Origin: Clostridia bacterium
Lineage (GTDB): Bacteria; Bacillota; Limnochordia; DTU080; RSA5
Direction: 5' to 3'
DNA length: 64,000 bases
Assembly: GCA_002919235.1 (NCBI GenBank)
Contig: PKEX01000014.1
Location: 1 to 64,000, forward strand
Positions 1-10,936 of this stretch are shown one piece after another. Position numbers and translations under genes: made by a program. Numbering within the stretch: position 1 is the stretch's first letter; every line of letters starts with the position of its first letter. A model generated the notes under the pieces. That model searched no databases and was not told the origin of the DNA. It saw only the letters and a program-made list of their open reading frames with translations.

Positions 1-29
1 GTCTCATCTTCGCCTATCCCTTCCGCTGA
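1..29 (+). CDS. aapJ: C-terminal tail of an amino-acid ABC solute-binding protein (partial, 5' end outside window)
   Basis: The third frame reads LIFAYPFR and then TGA at 27-29. This short tail resembles the usual end of AapJ/BztA-type general amino-acid binding proteins, which commonly finish with a GG-hydrophobic-Y-PP-(F/I)R motif. The gene lies directly upstream of the matching permeases and ATPase, in the standard J-Q-M-P order. Only eight residues are visible, so the call rests mostly on context. Confidence 0.55.
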
Positions 30-176
30 TCCGGCCGGCGGATCCGGACGGCCGGGTCAGGCACGCGCCTATGGACGCCCGGCGGCGGGGCGCCCTGGCC
101 CGGGGCCGCCTCGCCGCCCGTCTTTGCTCTCTTGGCGGCAGCATCCGGCTTCGGCCGGGCGGGGAGGGTGGTGGCT

Positions 177-1316
177 ATGTGGAGCAGGCAAGCCTTCCGG
201 CGCTTTGCCATCCAGTTGGTCTTTCTCGCGGCCGCGGCCGCGGTGGTGTTCTATTTCTACAACAACGTGGCGCAGGGGCTGAGGCAGCTGGGGCTCCGGT
301 TCGAGTACGGCTTCCTGCGCCACACCGCGGGGTTTGCCATCTCGGAGGGCATCGCGTACCAGCCCAGCGATTCCTACGCCCGGGCCATCTGGGTCGGGAT
401 CGTCAACACGGCCAAAGTGACGCTGGTGGGCATCTTCTTCGCCACGCTCATCGGCGTGCTGATGGGCGTCGCCCGCCTTTCATCCAACTGGCTGGTGCGG
501 CAGCTGGCCGCGGTGTACGTGGAGGTCTTCCGCAACGTCCCCCTTCTCTTGCAGCTGCTCTTTTGGTATTCGGGCGTCATCCTCAAGCTCCCGCCCGTCC
601 GCCAGAGCGTGGCGTGGTTTGACGCCGTCTTCTTGAACCAGCGCGGCCTGTACCTGCCGCGCGTGGTGGCCGGTGAGAGTTTCGCCGGGTGGCGGTGGTT
701 CTGGCTCGCCGGCCTCGTCGCGGGGGCCGCCGTCTACGTCCTGGTGCGCCTCAGGCTGAAGCGGCTGGACCGCCCGGGATTCCCCTCCCTGTGGGCTGTC
801 CCGGTGACGCTGGCCGTCGCCGCGGCGGGGTGGCTGATCCTGCCCGGGCGGCCGCTGGCGCTGGACTACCCCGTCATGGGCCGCTTCAATTTCACCGGCG
901 GCACGCACGCCTCCCCCGAGTTCGCCGCTATGCTGCTGGGGCTTTCGGTGTACACGGGGGCGTTCATCGCCGAAGTGGTGCGCGGGGGGATCCAGGCCGT
1001 CGACAAGGGGCAGTACGAGGCGGCGCACGCCCTGGGCCTCAAGGGCCCCCTGGTGATGTACCTGGTGGTGCTGCCCCAGGCGCTCCGGGCCATCGTCCCG
1101 CCCCTGACCAACCAGTACCTCAACCTCGCCAAGAACTCGAGCCTCGCGGTGGCCATCGGCTACCCCGAGCTCTTCAACGTAGGCACCACGGTGATGAACC
1201 AGACCGGGCAGACGCTGCCCATGTTCGTCCTCATGGTCGCGGTCTACCTCGCCTTGAGCCTGCTCACGTCCGCCTTCATGAACTGGTACAACCGCAGGAT
1301 GGTCTTGGAAAGGTGA
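177..1316 (+). CDS. aapQ: General L-amino acid ABC transporter permease, AapQ type
   Basis: Inner-membrane permease of a polar amino-acid importer. The protein is about 379 residues, the long form typical of AapQ rather than the ~220-residue HisM form. A long extra segment lies between the first two membrane helices and the conserved C-terminal core. The EAA loop that contacts the ATPase is visible near residues 281-308 (EAAHALGLKGP, then LPQALRAIVPP). I chose ATG 177, which sits about 7 bases after a GGGAGGGTGG ribosome site, over an in-frame codon at 132 that adds an unlikely leader. The gene follows aapJ and is 6 bases from aapM, so the four genes form one operon. Confidence 0.9.
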   Translation: MWSRQAFRRFAIQLVFLAAAAAVVFYFYNNVAQGLRQLGLRFEYGFLRHTAGFAISEGIAYQPSDSYARAIWVGIVNTAKVTLVGIFFATLIGVLMGVARLSSNWLVRQLAAVYVEVFRNVPLLLQLLFWYSGVILKLPPVRQSVAWFDAVFLNQRGLYLPRVVAGESFAGWRWFWLAGLVAGAAVYVLVRLRLKRLDRPGFPSLWAVPVTLAVAAAGWLILPGRPLALDYPVMGRFNFTGGTHASPEFAAMLLGLSVYTGAFIAEVVRGGIQAVDKGQYEAAHALGLKGPLVMYLVVLPQALRAIVPPLTNQYLNLAKNSSLAVAIGYPELFNVGTTVMNQTGQTLPMFVLMVAVYLALSLLTSAFMNWYNRRMVLER

Positions 1317-1322
1317 TGTGCC

Positions 1323-2582
1323 GTGCTTTCGACGCCCGCTGCCCAAGCACAAGACGCCGCATCCCGCACGAGCCGCCCCGCGCCGCGCCCCGAAAGCCCG
1401 TTCGGCAGCGGGCTCCCGCTGCGCCGCCGGCTCCGTGCGGCCTGGGCGTGGATCCGGGAGAACCTCTTCAGCACCTGGTACAACGGGATCTTGACCGTGT
1501 TCACCCTGGGCTTGCTCTACCTCGCCCTGAAACACGGCCTCCGCTGGGTGCTGTTGGAAGCCCGGTGGGCGGTGATCCCCGCCAACATCCAGCCCTTGAT
1601 GGTCGGCACGTACCCTCGCGCCCAGCTCTGGCGGGTCTGGGCCGTCCTGGCCACCCTGGCGCTGCTCTCGGGGCTTTCGGCGGGCGCCTTCGGCGCCCGG
1701 CTGAAGCGAGCCGCGGCGTGGGGAGCGGGAATCGCCGCCGCCTTCCTGCTCCTGCCGCTCAGCGCCGTTTCCCGGGCGATGGTCCTGGCCTGCGCCGGCC
1801 TGTACGGGGCCGGGCTCCTGGGCGCCCGGGGCCGGCGGGCCTTGCGGCCCTGGCTCGTCGGGGCGTGGTTCCTCTCGTTCCCGTGGACCCTGTTCCTGCT
1901 GTGGGGCGTGCAGGGGAGCCAGCTCCTGCCGCGGGTGGAGACCAGCTGGTGGGGAGGGCTCTTGCTCACGCTGATCCTGGCCGTGGTGGGGATCTGCTGC
2001 TCCCTGCCCATCGGGATCCTCCTGGCCCTCGGCCGCCGGAGCAGCCTGCCGGCCATCTCCTGGTGCTGCACGGCCTTTATCGAGGTGGTCCGGGGAACGC
2101 CCCTGGTGGCCGTGGTCTTCATGGCCCACCTGCTGGTCCCGCTCTTCCTGCCCGACTTCCGCATCGACAAGGTGGTGCGGGCGATGATCGGCTTTACCGT
2201 CTTCACCTCGGCCTACATGGCCGAGAACGTCCGGGGCGGGCTCCAAAGCGTGCCGAAGGGGCAGTACGAAGCGGCCCTGGCCTTGGGGATGAATAGCCCC
2301 TTGATGATGGTCCTGGTCATCCTGCCCCAGGCCCTCCGGGCGGTGGTGCCTTCCATCATCGGGCAGTTCATCAGCCTCTTCAAAGACACCAGCCTGGTGG
2401 CCATCATCGGGCTCTTGGACCTCTTGGGCGTCGCCCGCAGCGTCATCGCCAATCCCCAGTGGCTGGGCCTGCAGGCAGAGGTCTTCCTCTTTGCAGGCTT
2501 GATCTACTGGGTCCTCAGCTACACGCTGTCCCGCTCCAGCCGGCGCATCGAAAAGGCGCTGGGCGTCGCCGGGCGGCGCTGA
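1323..2582 (+). CDS. aapM: General L-amino acid ABC transporter permease, AapM type
   Basis: Second permease of the amino-acid importer, 419 residues, with a GTG start at 1323 just after the aapQ stop. The N-terminal 180 residues hold several hydrophobic segments peculiar to AapM. The C-terminal half is the HisM/GlnP-like domain with an EAA loop ([10 protein letters not shown], around residue 316). AapQ and AapM normally pair to form the channel. The ribosome site AAAGGTGATG overlaps the end of aapQ, suggesting translational coupling. Nothing looks damaged. Confidence 0.9.
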   Translation: MLSTPAAQAQDAASRTSRPAPRPESPFGSGLPLRRRLRAAWAWIRENLFSTWYNGILTVFTLGLLYLALKHGLRWVLLEARWAVIPANIQPLMVGTYPRAQLWRVWAVLATLALLSGLSAGAFGARLKRAAAWGAGIAAAFLLLPLSAVSRAMVLACAGLYGAGLLGARGRRALRPWLVGAWFLSFPWTLFLLWGVQGSQLLPRVETSWWGGLLLTLILAVVGICCSLPIGILLALGRRSSLPAISWCCTAFIEVVRGTPLVAVVFMAHLLVPLFLPDFRIDKVVRAMIGFTVFTSAYMAENVRGGLQSVPKGQYEAALALGMNSPLMMVLVILPQALRAVVPSIIGQFISLFKDTSLVAIIGLLDLLGVARSVIANPQWLGLQAEVFLFAGLIYWVLSYTLSRSSRRIEKALGVAGRR

Positions 2583-2623
2583 GACCCGCAAGCCGACCCG
2601 CAGAAGGAGGTGCCGGCGCAGCC

Positions 2624-3373
<750 letters not shown>

Positions 3374-3443
3374 GGCGGGTCGCCGGGGCCCGCGGCCGGT
3401 CCGGCGGCCCGCCGCGCCTCGCAAAATCCTGCGGGGCCCGGGA

Positions 3444-3866
3444 TCAGTAATACGGGCGGAGCATGAGGTAGACCAGGACGCCCGTGACGGAGACGTAGAG
3501 CCAGATGGGATAGGTCCAGCGGGCGATCCGCCGGTGCCGGCCGAAGCGGCTCTGAAGCCCCGAGACCACCGAGACCAGGGCCAGCGGGACCACCGCGATG
3601 GCCAGGGTCAGGTGGGAGAAGAGGACGGTCAGGTAGATGACCCGCATGATCCCGGTGCCGCCGTAGAGCGTGGTGCCGTGAAACCACGTCTTGATGAGAT
3701 ACGAGACGAGAAAGAGCCCCGAGGTGACCACGGCGGCCAGCATGGCCTTCTTGTGGGCGTCCCGGTTCCCGCGCTTGATCAGGACATAGCCGGAAACGAT
3801 CAGGACGGCGCTGATGGAGTTGAGGATCGCATTGACGAGAGGCAGTGCCGACAAGACCTCAGCCAC
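3444..3866 (-). CDS. DUF420 family membrane protein (YozB/CtaM-like)
   Basis: A 140-residue integral membrane protein with four hydrophobic helices and the family's conserved histidine-containing loops (KTWFHGTT; FSHLTLAI). DUF420 proteins such as YozB and CtaM are associated with maturation of heme-copper oxidases, so this protein may serve the ba3 oxidase encoded about 13 kb away; that link is inference. The start is GTG 3866, preceded on the minus strand by AAGGAGCG. It is transcribed away from menC and converges with aapP. Confidence 0.85.
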   Translation of the reverse strand: MAEVLSALPLVNAILNSISAVLIVSGYVLIKRGNRDAHKKAMLAAVVTSGLFLVSYLIKTWFHGTTLYGGTGIMRVIYLTVLFSHLTLAIAVVPLALVSVVSGLQSRFGRHRRIARWTYPIWLYVSVTGVLVYLMLRPYY

Positions 3867-3899
3867 GGAAAACGCTCCTTAAACCCGATGTTCTCTTCC

Positions 3900-3936
3900 C
3901 CGCCGCCTAGGCAGGCGGCGGTGCGTGTGGTACATT
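3900..3936 (+). promoter_or_regulatory. Candidate menC promoter with an inverted repeat around the -35 hexamer
   Basis: An 8-bp perfect inverted repeat, CCGCCGCC (3900-3907) and GGCGGCGG (3914-3921), surrounds TAGGCA at 3908-3913. TAGGCA is followed after 17 bases by TACATT (3931-3936), giving a weak -35/-10 pair ahead of menC. The repeat could be an operator or merely a hairpin between divergent genes. The hexamers are poor matches, so this is tentative. Confidence 0.35.
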
Positions 3937-3967
3937 CTCACCAGGCAGAACAAACCCTGCGGCGAGG

Positions 3968-5089
3968 ATGAACGCGGTGTACCGTCTCGACCGGATCGTG
4001 CTGCGCGAGGTGGCGCTGCCGCTCAAAGAGCCTTTTGTCTCGGGAGTGAGCCGGGTCGACGTGCGCCGGCTGCTCGTCGTCGAGGCGTGGTGCGGCGGCG
4101 TGTGCGGCTACGGGGAGTCCTCCCCGCTGTCCGATCCCTACTACACCGAAGAGACCACGGAGACCGCATGGCACGTCCTCGAATCCTTCTTGATCCCCGC
4201 CGTCCTCGGCCGGCCGTGGCGCTCGCCGGCCGACGTCGCCGCGCGGCTGGCCCCGGTCCGCCGCCACTTCATGGCCAAAGCGGGGCTGGAAGGCGCGGTC
4301 TGGGATCTCTACGCCCGCCTGCAGGGGCTGCCGCTCTCCCGGGCGCTGGGCGGGACCCGGGACCGCATCCCCTCCGGCATCGCCGTCGGCATCACCGGCG
4401 ACCTCGCCGCCCTGGGCGAGCGGGTGAAGCAGGCGCTGGACGCGGGGTACGCCCGGGTCAAGATCAAGATCAAGCCCGGCTGGGACGTGGAGCCCGTGCG
4501 GTACTTGCGGGAGCGCTTCGGCGACTTCCCCCTCATGGCCGACGCCAACTCCACCTACACCCTCCAGGACGCCCACCGCCTCAAGGAGCTGGATGCGTAC
4601 GGGCTGATCATGATCGAGCAGCCCCTGGCCTGGGACGACCTGGTGGAGCACGCCCGGCTTCAGCAGCTGCTGGAGACCCCCATCTGCCTGGACGAGAGCA
4701 TCCCGTCGCTGGCGGCCGCCCGGGCCGCCTTGGACCTCGGGAGCTGCCGGGTGATCAACGTCAAGCCGGGACGGGTCGGCGGGCTCCTGGAAGCGATGGC
4801 CATTCACGACCTCTGCCGCGAGCGGGGCGTCCCCGCCTGGTGCGGGGGGATGCTGGAGTCGGGCATCGGGCGGGCCCACCTGGTGGCCCTCGCGTCGCTT
4901 CCCGGCTTCACGCTGCCGGGGGACATCTCCCCTTCCGGCCGCTACTGGGAAAGGGACATCGTCGAACCCCCCTTCACGCTCCTTCCCGGCGGCGAGATCG
5001 CCGTGCCCTCCGGCCCCGGCATCGGCGTCGCCGTCGACCGGGAAGCCCTGGAGCGCTGCACCGTCCGCGCCCGGGCCTTCGCCCCGTAA
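3968..5089 (+). CDS. menC: o-Succinylbenzoate synthase (MenC, enolase superfamily)
   Basis: Dehydrates SHCHC to o-succinylbenzoate in menaquinone synthesis. The 373-residue length and sequence fit the MenC2/NSAR branch of the muconate-lactonizing enzyme group. Visible catalytic features are the KxK pair in KIKIKPG (about 164-166), metal ligands in MADANS (about 190), IEQPL (about 215) and LDES (about 240), and the second lysine in NVKPGR (about 264). ATG 3968 lies very close to GGCGAGG; GTG 3977 would be better spaced and is a fair alternative. Members of this branch can also racemize N-acylamino acids, but the adjacent men genes support MenC. Confidence 0.9.
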   Translation: MNAVYRLDRIVLREVALPLKEPFVSGVSRVDVRRLLVVEAWCGGVCGYGESSPLSDPYYTEETTETAWHVLESFLIPAVLGRPWRSPADVAARLAPVRRHFMAKAGLEGAVWDLYARLQGLPLSRALGGTRDRIPSGIAVGITGDLAALGERVKQALDAGYARVKIKIKPGWDVEPVRYLRERFGDFPLMADANSTYTLQDAHRLKELDAYGLIMIEQPLAWDDLVEHARLQQLLETPICLDESIPSLAAARAALDLGSCRVINVKPGRVGGLLEAMAIHDLCRERGVPAWCGGMLESGIGRAHLVALASLPGFTLPGDISPSGRYWERDIVEPPFTLLPGGEIAVPSGPGIGVAVDREALERCTVRARAFAP

Positions 5090-5099
5090 AGCCCCGCCG

Positions 5100-5128
5100 T
5101 TGACGGAGGTTTCACGCTGCGTTATGCT
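5100..5128 (+). promoter_or_regulatory. Sigma-A type promoter of the tetR-men operon
   Basis: TTGACG (5100-5105) and TATGCT (5123-5128) are separated by exactly 17 bases, a near-consensus housekeeping promoter. The predicted start site falls around 5135, inside the palindrome at 5134-5153. This gives the tetR-menFDHBAE block its own start, independent of menC. Confidence 0.75.
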
Positions 5129-5133
5129 GTCAT

Positions 5134-5153
5134 TAGACTGACGCGTCAGTCTA
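5134..5153. promoter_or_regulatory. Perfect 20-bp palindromic operator, probably bound by the adjacent TetR protein
   Basis: TAGACTGACG followed by CGTCAGTCTA is a perfect dyad of ten bases per arm. It lies just after the -10 hexamer and covers the predicted start site, 31 bases upstream of the tetR start codon. This placement is classic for autorepression by a TetR-family dimer; the GACTGAC/GTCAGTC half-site style is common for the family. Binding by the encoded regulator is inferred. Confidence 0.75.
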
Positions 5154-5183
5154 GTATTTTCGCGAAAGGCGAGGCAGTGAGCG

Positions 5184-5843
5184 ATGGTTCGCTTGAGCCG
5201 GACGGCGGCAAAGCGCGGCGAGGGGGCCGCGCGGGACGGGCGGACCCGGCCGGAGACCCGCGAGCGCCTGCTGGAAGCGGCGACGGAGGTCTTCGCCGAA
5301 AAGGGGTACTACGCCGCCGCCGTCGACGACATCGTCCAGGTGTCCCGGACTTCCAAGGGGTCGTTTTACAACTTCTTCCCCAGCAAGCAGGAGATCTTTC
5401 TCGCGCTGGTGGACCGGCTGGCCGACCGGCTCGTCTCCCGCATCGAGCAGGAGATCGCGGCCCAGACCGGCGCGCTCCGCAAGGTGGACGCCGCCCTCAA
5501 GGCCGCCCTGGACGATCTTTCCAAGCACCGCCGCATCGCCCGCATCCTGTTCATCGAGGCGGTGGGCCTGGGCCACGCCTTCAACGAAAAGCTTTTTGAA
5601 ATCCATTCGAAGTTTGCCGGATTGATCGAGCGCTATTTGAAAAAGGCGGTGGAGGAGGGCGACATCCCCGCCGTCGACACCCAGCTGGCGGCCTTCGCCT
5701 GGTTCGGGGCCATCAACGAGGTGGTGGTCCGCTGGCTGTATACCGGGGAGCCGGCCGACCTCCAGGACGCCCTGCCGGCCTTGCGCTCGCTCCTGTTGCG
5801 CAGCATCGGAGCTCACGTCGATCAGGAGGAAACGCCGTCGTGA
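5184..5843 (+). CDS. TetR/AcrR family transcriptional regulator at the head of the men operon
   Basis: A 219-residue regulator. The TetR DNA-binding domain spans about residues 24-70 (RERLLEAATEVFAEKGYYAA, then SKGSFYNFFPSKQEIF), followed by an alpha-helical ligand domain. A basic stretch of about 20 residues precedes the HTH. The gene lies behind a strong promoter whose start site is covered by a perfect palindrome, so autoregulation is likely. Its stop overlaps the menF GTG start (GTGA), so it is co-transcribed and coupled with the menaquinone genes. The ligand cannot be read from sequence; a quinone pathway intermediate or an acyl-CoA are possibilities. Confidence 0.9.
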   Translation: MVRLSRTAAKRGEGAARDGRTRPETRERLLEAATEVFAEKGYYAAAVDDIVQVSRTSKGSFYNFFPSKQEIFLALVDRLADRLVSRIEQEIAAQTGALRKVDAALKAALDDLSKHRRIARILFIEAVGLGHAFNEKLFEIHSKFAGLIERYLKKAVEEGDIPAVDTQLAAFAWFGAINEVVVRWLYTGEPADLQDALPALRSLLLRSIGAHVDQEETPS

Positions 5844-7330
5844 CGCAGCGCAGCGCCGCACTCCCGTCCTTTAAGACCTTCGCCCGCCCCGAGAGCGCCC
5901 CGGCGCTCTACACCGGGCCGCTCCGCCGCGCCCTCCGGAAGGCGCAGGAGGAGGCCCGCCTCCGGGGCGGTCCCGTGGTCGCAAGTCTGGTCGTCCCGTT
6001 TCCGGAAGTGGACAGCCAAAGGCTGGCGGCCCTTCTCGACCTCATCGACGACGACGCCTTCTTCTGGCGGCCGCCGGGCGCCGAGAGCACCCTCCTGGGC
6101 GCCGGCTGCGCCCACGCCGTCACCGCCTCCGGACCGGAGCGTTTCGCGGCCGTCAAAGAGGCGTGGGAAGCCCTCAGCCGCGGCGCCCGGATCGAGCGCG
6201 CCGGGTCCGAGGGCGCCCCGCCGCCGATGACGGGCCCCCTCCTCCTGGGCGGGTTTGCCTTCGACCCGCTCGCCGCGAAGGACCCGCTGTGGACAGGCTT
6301 CCCCGACGCCCTTTTTCTCCTGCCGCGCCTCATGGTGACCCAGGGGGCCTCGGGGAGCTGGCTCACGCTGAACGCCGCCGTCGAGGCGGACAGCGATCCG
6401 GAGGTCGAGGCGGAGCGGCTGCTGGCCGCAGCCGGGCGCCTTGAAGCCGCGCGGGAGGCGGCGGCCGGCGAAGCCGGCGTCCCCGAAGGAGAGCAGCCGG
6501 GCGGCGTGGTCCGCCTGGACGAGGGCGACACCGCCCGCTGGAAAGCGGCCGTGGCCGAAGCAGCGGCCGCCGTGCGCTCGGGGCGGCTGCAAAAGGCGGT
6601 CCTGGCCCGCAGGGCTCGCGCCCGCTTGCCCGGGCCCGCCCGGCCCGGCCGGACCCTCGCGGCGCTCATCGACGCGTACCCCGAGTGCTACGGGTTTGCC
6701 GTCCGCCGCGGCGGCCGCACGTTCCTGGGCGCGACGCCGGAGCGGCTGGTGGCCTTGGAAGGGCGCGACGTCTGCACCATGTGCCTGGCCGGCTCCATCC
6801 GGCGCGGGGAGTCGCCGGAGGAGGACCAGCGCCTCGGCGAGCAGCTTCTCAGCGATCCCAAGAACCTCGAGGAGCACCGGATCGTCGTGGCGATGATCCG
6901 CTCTGCCCTGGAAGCGTTTTGCGAGAGCCTGGAAGTGGCCCCGGCGCCCTCGCTCCTCAAAGTCCGCAACGTGCAGCACCTCTTCACGCCGGTGCGCGGG
7001 AGACTGGCCGCCCCCCGTTCCATCCTGGACCTAGTGGAGCGGCTGCACCCGACGCCAGCCGTCGGCGGGCATCCCACCGGCGCCGCCCTGGAGCTCATCC
7101 GGGCCGTCGAGGGGATGGACCGGGGCTGGTACGCCGGGCCGGTGGGCTGGATCGGCCCCGGCGGCGGCGACTTCGCGGTGGCCTTGCGCTCCGCCCTGCT
7201 GGCGGGCGACGAGGCGCACCTGTTCGCCGGGTGCGGGATCGTCGCGGATTCGGACCCGGACGCTGAATTCGAAGAATCGGCGCTCAAGATGAGACCCGTG
7301 ATCCAGGCGCTGGAGCGATCGCCCCGATGA
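5840..7330 (+). CDS. menF: Isochorismate synthase MenF
   Basis: Converts chorismate to isochorismate, the entry step of the classical menaquinone route. The 496-residue protein has a variable N-terminal half and a conserved chorismate-binding C-terminal half with FLGATPERL, SDPKNLEEH, HLFTPVRG, HPTPAVGGHP and AGCGIVADSDP. These fit isochorismate synthase rather than TrpE or PabB. The GTG start overlaps the tetR stop and the gene's stop overlaps the menD ATG, so translation is probably coupled at both ends. Confidence 0.95.
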   Translation: MTQRSAALPSFKTFARPESAPALYTGPLRRALRKAQEEARLRGGPVVASLVVPFPEVDSQRLAALLDLIDDDAFFWRPPGAESTLLGAGCAHAVTASGPERFAAVKEAWEALSRGARIERAGSEGAPPPMTGPLLLGGFAFDPLAAKDPLWTGFPDALFLLPRLMVTQGASGSWLTLNAAVEADSDPEVEAERLLAAAGRLEAAREAAAGEAGVPEGEQPGGVVRLDEGDTARWKAAVAEAAAAVRSGRLQKAVLARRARARLPGPARPGRTLAALIDAYPECYGFAVRRGGRTFLGATPERLVALEGRDVCTMCLAGSIRRGESPEEDQRLGEQLLSDPKNLEEHRIVVAMIRSALEAFCESLEVAPAPSLLKVRNVQHLFTPVRGRLAAPRSILDLVERLHPTPAVGGHPTGAALELIRAVEGMDRGWYAGPVGWIGPGGGDFAVALRSALLAGDEAHLFAGCGIVADSDPDAEFEESALKMRPVIQALERSPR

Positions 7331-9222
7331 ACGCGTACCTTCCCACCATCGCCTTTGTCGACGAGCTGGTTCGCGCCGGCCTGCGGGAGGTGTGCTTTGC
7401 GCCGGGCTCCCGCTCGACGCCCCTCGCGCTCCTCTTTGCCCAGCGGCCCGAAGTCCGCCTCTTCCGCCACATCGACGAGCGGTCGGCGGGCTTTTTCGGC
7501 CTGGGCCTGGCCAAGGCTCTGAGGAGGCCGGTGGCGCTCCTCTGCACGTCCGGCACGGCGGCTGCCAACTTCCTGCCCGCCGTGGTCGAAGCGTACTTCG
7601 GGCGAGTCCCGCTGATCGTCCTCACGGCGGACAGGCCCCCGGAGGCCCGGGGCACCGGCGCCCCCCAGACCATCGACCAGCTCAAGCTGTACGGAGATCA
7701 CGTCAAGTGGTTTGCGGAGATGCCCGTCCCCGAAGCCCGCGACGAGCTGGTCTACCACGCCAGGGCCTTTGCCCGGCGGGCCTGGGAGGGGGCGCTCGGG
7801 GCTCCCCCGGGCCCGGTGCACCTTAACTTCCCCTTCCGGGAGCCGCTGCTCCCGCCCGCACGTCCTTATGACATCCTGGCCGAGTGGTCGCGCGGCCGCG
7901 GCCTCGAGACGGGCCTCATCGCCCAGCCGGACCCGGTCCCCCCGGCCCAAGGGGCCGAAAACGCCGTTTCGCCGGGCCTCGGGCTCGGCTTTCCGGCCAG
8001 CCCGCCGCCGCAGCGCTCCGGCGCGCCGGCTGCCGCGGCCGCTGGGCCACTCGCGGCTCTGGCCCAGCACGCGGCCCCCGGGCGGCGAGGGCTCATCGTC
8101 TGCGGGCCGCAGGACGATCCGGAGCTGGGTGAAGCCGTGACCCGCCTCGCGGCCCGCCTCGGCTACCCGGTGCTGGCCGATCCTCTCTCGCAGGTGCGCT
8201 GCGGGCCGCACTCCAAAGAGCTGGTCATCGACGCCTACGACGCGCTCTTGCGGGACGAGGCCTTTGCCGAGCGGGCCGCTCCCGAGCTCGTGCTGCACTT
8301 CGGCGCCCCGGCCACGTCGAAGCCTCTGGCGCTCTATCTCGAACGCCACAGCTGCCCCCGGTGGGTCTTCGACGCGGGCGAAGGGCGGGATCCGTCTCAC
8401 CGGGCGCAGCTGATCCGGGAAGATCCCGTCACGGCCTGCCGGCGGCTGGAGGCCGCCCTCGCCGCGCGGAATCCCGAGGGCGCGGGCTCGCCCCCTTCCC
8501 CCAGTTCGTGGCTGGCACTGTGGCAGGCCGCAGGCCGCGCCGCCCGGGAGGCGTGCACCGCCGGGGCGCGGGAGGCGGCGCCGGCGGGCGAAGGCCTCCT
8601 TTTCGAAGGGCGGGTCTTCGTCGAGCTGGCCGAGCTCCTGCCGGCCGGGGCGGCGCTCTATGCGGGAAACAGCATGCCGGTGCGGGACCTGGACACCTTC
8701 TTCCCCGCGCTGGACCGGCCGGTCCGCTTCTTTGCCAACCGGGGCGCCAACGGCATCGACGGCGTGGTCTCCAGCGCCCTGGGCGCCGCGGCCGGCTGGG
8801 AAGGGCCCCTGGTGCTGGTCATCGGCGACCTCTCGTTTCTCCACGACCTCACGGGGCTCCTGGCCGCCAAGACGCACGGGCTTTCGGCCACCGTCGTGCT
8901 GGTCCACAACGACGGGGGCGGCATCTTCTCGTTCCTGCCCCAAGCGGGCCGCCCCGAGCACTTCGAGGCGCTGTTCGGCACGCCCACGGGCCTCGACTTC
9001 CGCCCGGCGGCGGAGGCCTTGGGCGCCGCCTTCGCCACGGCCCGCAGCTGGAGCCACTTCCGGGCGCTGGTCGACGAGAGCCTGCGGCGCCCCGGCGTCC
9101 AGGTGATCGAAGTGAGGAGCGAGCGAGCCGCCAACGCGGCGCTGCACCGCCGGATTTGGCAGGCGGTGTCGGACGCCGTGGCCCCCGTGCTGGCCGGGGG
9201 CGGAGGCGAGGCGCCGGCATGA
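7327..9222 (+). CDS. menD: SEPHCHC synthase MenD (2-succinyl-5-enolpyruvyl-6-hydroxy-3-cyclohexene-1-carboxylate synthase)
   Basis: Thiamine-diphosphate enzyme that joins 2-oxoglutarate and isochorismate. At 631 residues it is slightly longer than usual, because of an alanine/proline-rich linker around residues 195-245. The N-terminal substrate site (APGSRSTPLA), the cofactor glutamate region (HIDERSAGFF) and the diphosphate-binding C-terminal part (GDLSFLHD, then NDGGGIFSF) are all present. Its ATG overlaps the menF stop and its TGA overlaps the menH ATG, giving a tightly packed operon. Confidence 0.95.
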   Translation: MNAYLPTIAFVDELVRAGLREVCFAPGSRSTPLALLFAQRPEVRLFRHIDERSAGFFGLGLAKALRRPVALLCTSGTAAANFLPAVVEAYFGRVPLIVLTADRPPEARGTGAPQTIDQLKLYGDHVKWFAEMPVPEARDELVYHARAFARRAWEGALGAPPGPVHLNFPFREPLLPPARPYDILAEWSRGRGLETGLIAQPDPVPPAQGAENAVSPGLGLGFPASPPPQRSGAPAAAAAGPLAALAQHAAPGRRGLIVCGPQDDPELGEAVTRLAARLGYPVLADPLSQVRCGPHSKELVIDAYDALLRDEAFAERAAPELVLHFGAPATSKPLALYLERHSCPRWVFDAGEGRDPSHRAQLIREDPVTACRRLEAALAARNPEGAGSPPSPSSWLALWQAAGRAAREACTAGAREAAPAGEGLLFEGRVFVELAELLPAGAALYAGNSMPVRDLDTFFPALDRPVRFFANRGANGIDGVVSSALGAAAGWEGPLVLVIGDLSFLHDLTGLLAAKTHGLSATVVLVHNDGGGIFSFLPQAGRPEHFEALFGTPTGLDFRPAAEALGAAFATARSWSHFRALVDESLRRPGVQVIEVRSERAANAALHRRIWQAVSDAVAPVLAGGGGEAPA

Positions 9223-10040
9223 GCTTCGTCGAGGTGAACGGCGTCCGGCTCCACGTGGTGGACGAAGGCCGGGGAGAGCCGATCCTCCTGCTTCACGGGT
9301 TCACCGGCTCCGCGGCGAGCTGGGACACGGTGGCCAAGGCGCTGGTCTCCCGCCGGCGGGTGATCCGGGTCGACCTCTTGGGCCACGGCCGCTCCAGCTG
9401 CCCGGTGGACCCCGCCCGCTACAGCCTGGCGCAGGCCGCCGCCGACCTGCTCGCGGTGATGGACGCACGGGGCGTGAAAAGGTTCACCGCGGCCGGCTAC
9501 TCCATGGGGGGCCGGGCCGCCCTGCACCTGGCCTTGCAGGCGCCCGAGCGCGTCCAGGCGCTGGTCCTGGAAAGCGCGTCGTACGGCATCCCGGATCCGG
9601 CGGAGCGGGCGGCCCGCAGGGCGCAGGACGAAGCCCTGGCCCAGCGGATCGAGCGGGAGGGCATCGAAGCGTTCGTCGCCTACTGGGAACGCCTGCCGCT
9701 CTTTGAAACCCAGCGGCGGCTGCCCCCGGAGGTGCGGGAAGCCGTCCGCCGCGAGCGGCTGGGGCACTCCCCCGCGGGCCTCGCGGCCTCCTTGCGCGGG
9801 GCGGGCGCCGGGGCGCAGGAGTGCCTCGCCCCCCGGCTCAAGGAGCTCACGATGCCGGCGTTGATCGTCGCCGGGAGCCTGGACCCGAAGTACTGCGCCC
9901 TTGCGGCGGACATGGGCCGCCTGCTTCCCAACGCCCGGGTGCGGATCGTGGAGGGGGCGGGCCACAACGTCCACCTGGAACGGCCCGAGGAGTTCATCGC
10001 GGAGCTGGAAGGCTTCTTAGAGGCCGCTGCGGCAGGCTGA
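9219..10040 (+). CDS. menH: SHCHC synthase MenH (alpha/beta hydrolase)
   Basis: Eliminates pyruvate from SEPHCHC to give SHCHC, the MenC substrate. The 273-residue alpha/beta hydrolase shows the oxyanion region LLLHGFTGS, the nucleophile in GYSMGG (Ser near 95), an acid in GSLDPK (near 222) and the histidine in GHNVH (near 249). ATG 9219 overlaps the menD stop (ATGA); a longer in-frame extension upstream lies wholly inside menD and was discarded. Position between menD and menB makes the assignment firm despite the broad fold. Confidence 0.9.
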   Translation: MSFVEVNGVRLHVVDEGRGEPILLLHGFTGSAASWDTVAKALVSRRRVIRVDLLGHGRSSCPVDPARYSLAQAAADLLAVMDARGVKRFTAAGYSMGGRAALHLALQAPERVQALVLESASYGIPDPAERAARRAQDEALAQRIEREGIEAFVAYWERLPLFETQRRLPPEVREAVRRERLGHSPAGLAASLRGAGAGAQECLAPRLKELTMPALIVAGSLDPKYCALAADMGRLLPNARVRIVEGAGHNVHLERPEEFIAELEGFLEAAAAG

Positions 10041-10085
10041 GGCCGCAGCGGCAGCACCGGAAAACCGAGACAGGAGGTCGAGCGC

Positions 10086-10907
<822 letters not shown>

Positions 10908-10936
10908 CGGCCGGGGCCTGTCGGAGGTGATCGCGC

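Noticed and set aside
480-2591. Open frame of about 700 codons on the minus strand opposite aapQ/aapM
   Set aside because: Shadow of high G+C codon use; low-complexity R/G/H/Q/D-rich protein with no motif, antisense to two clear genes.
6688-9147. Open frame of about 820 codons on the minus strand
   Set aside because: Antisense shadow of menF/menD; no domain and arginine/glycine-rich throughout.
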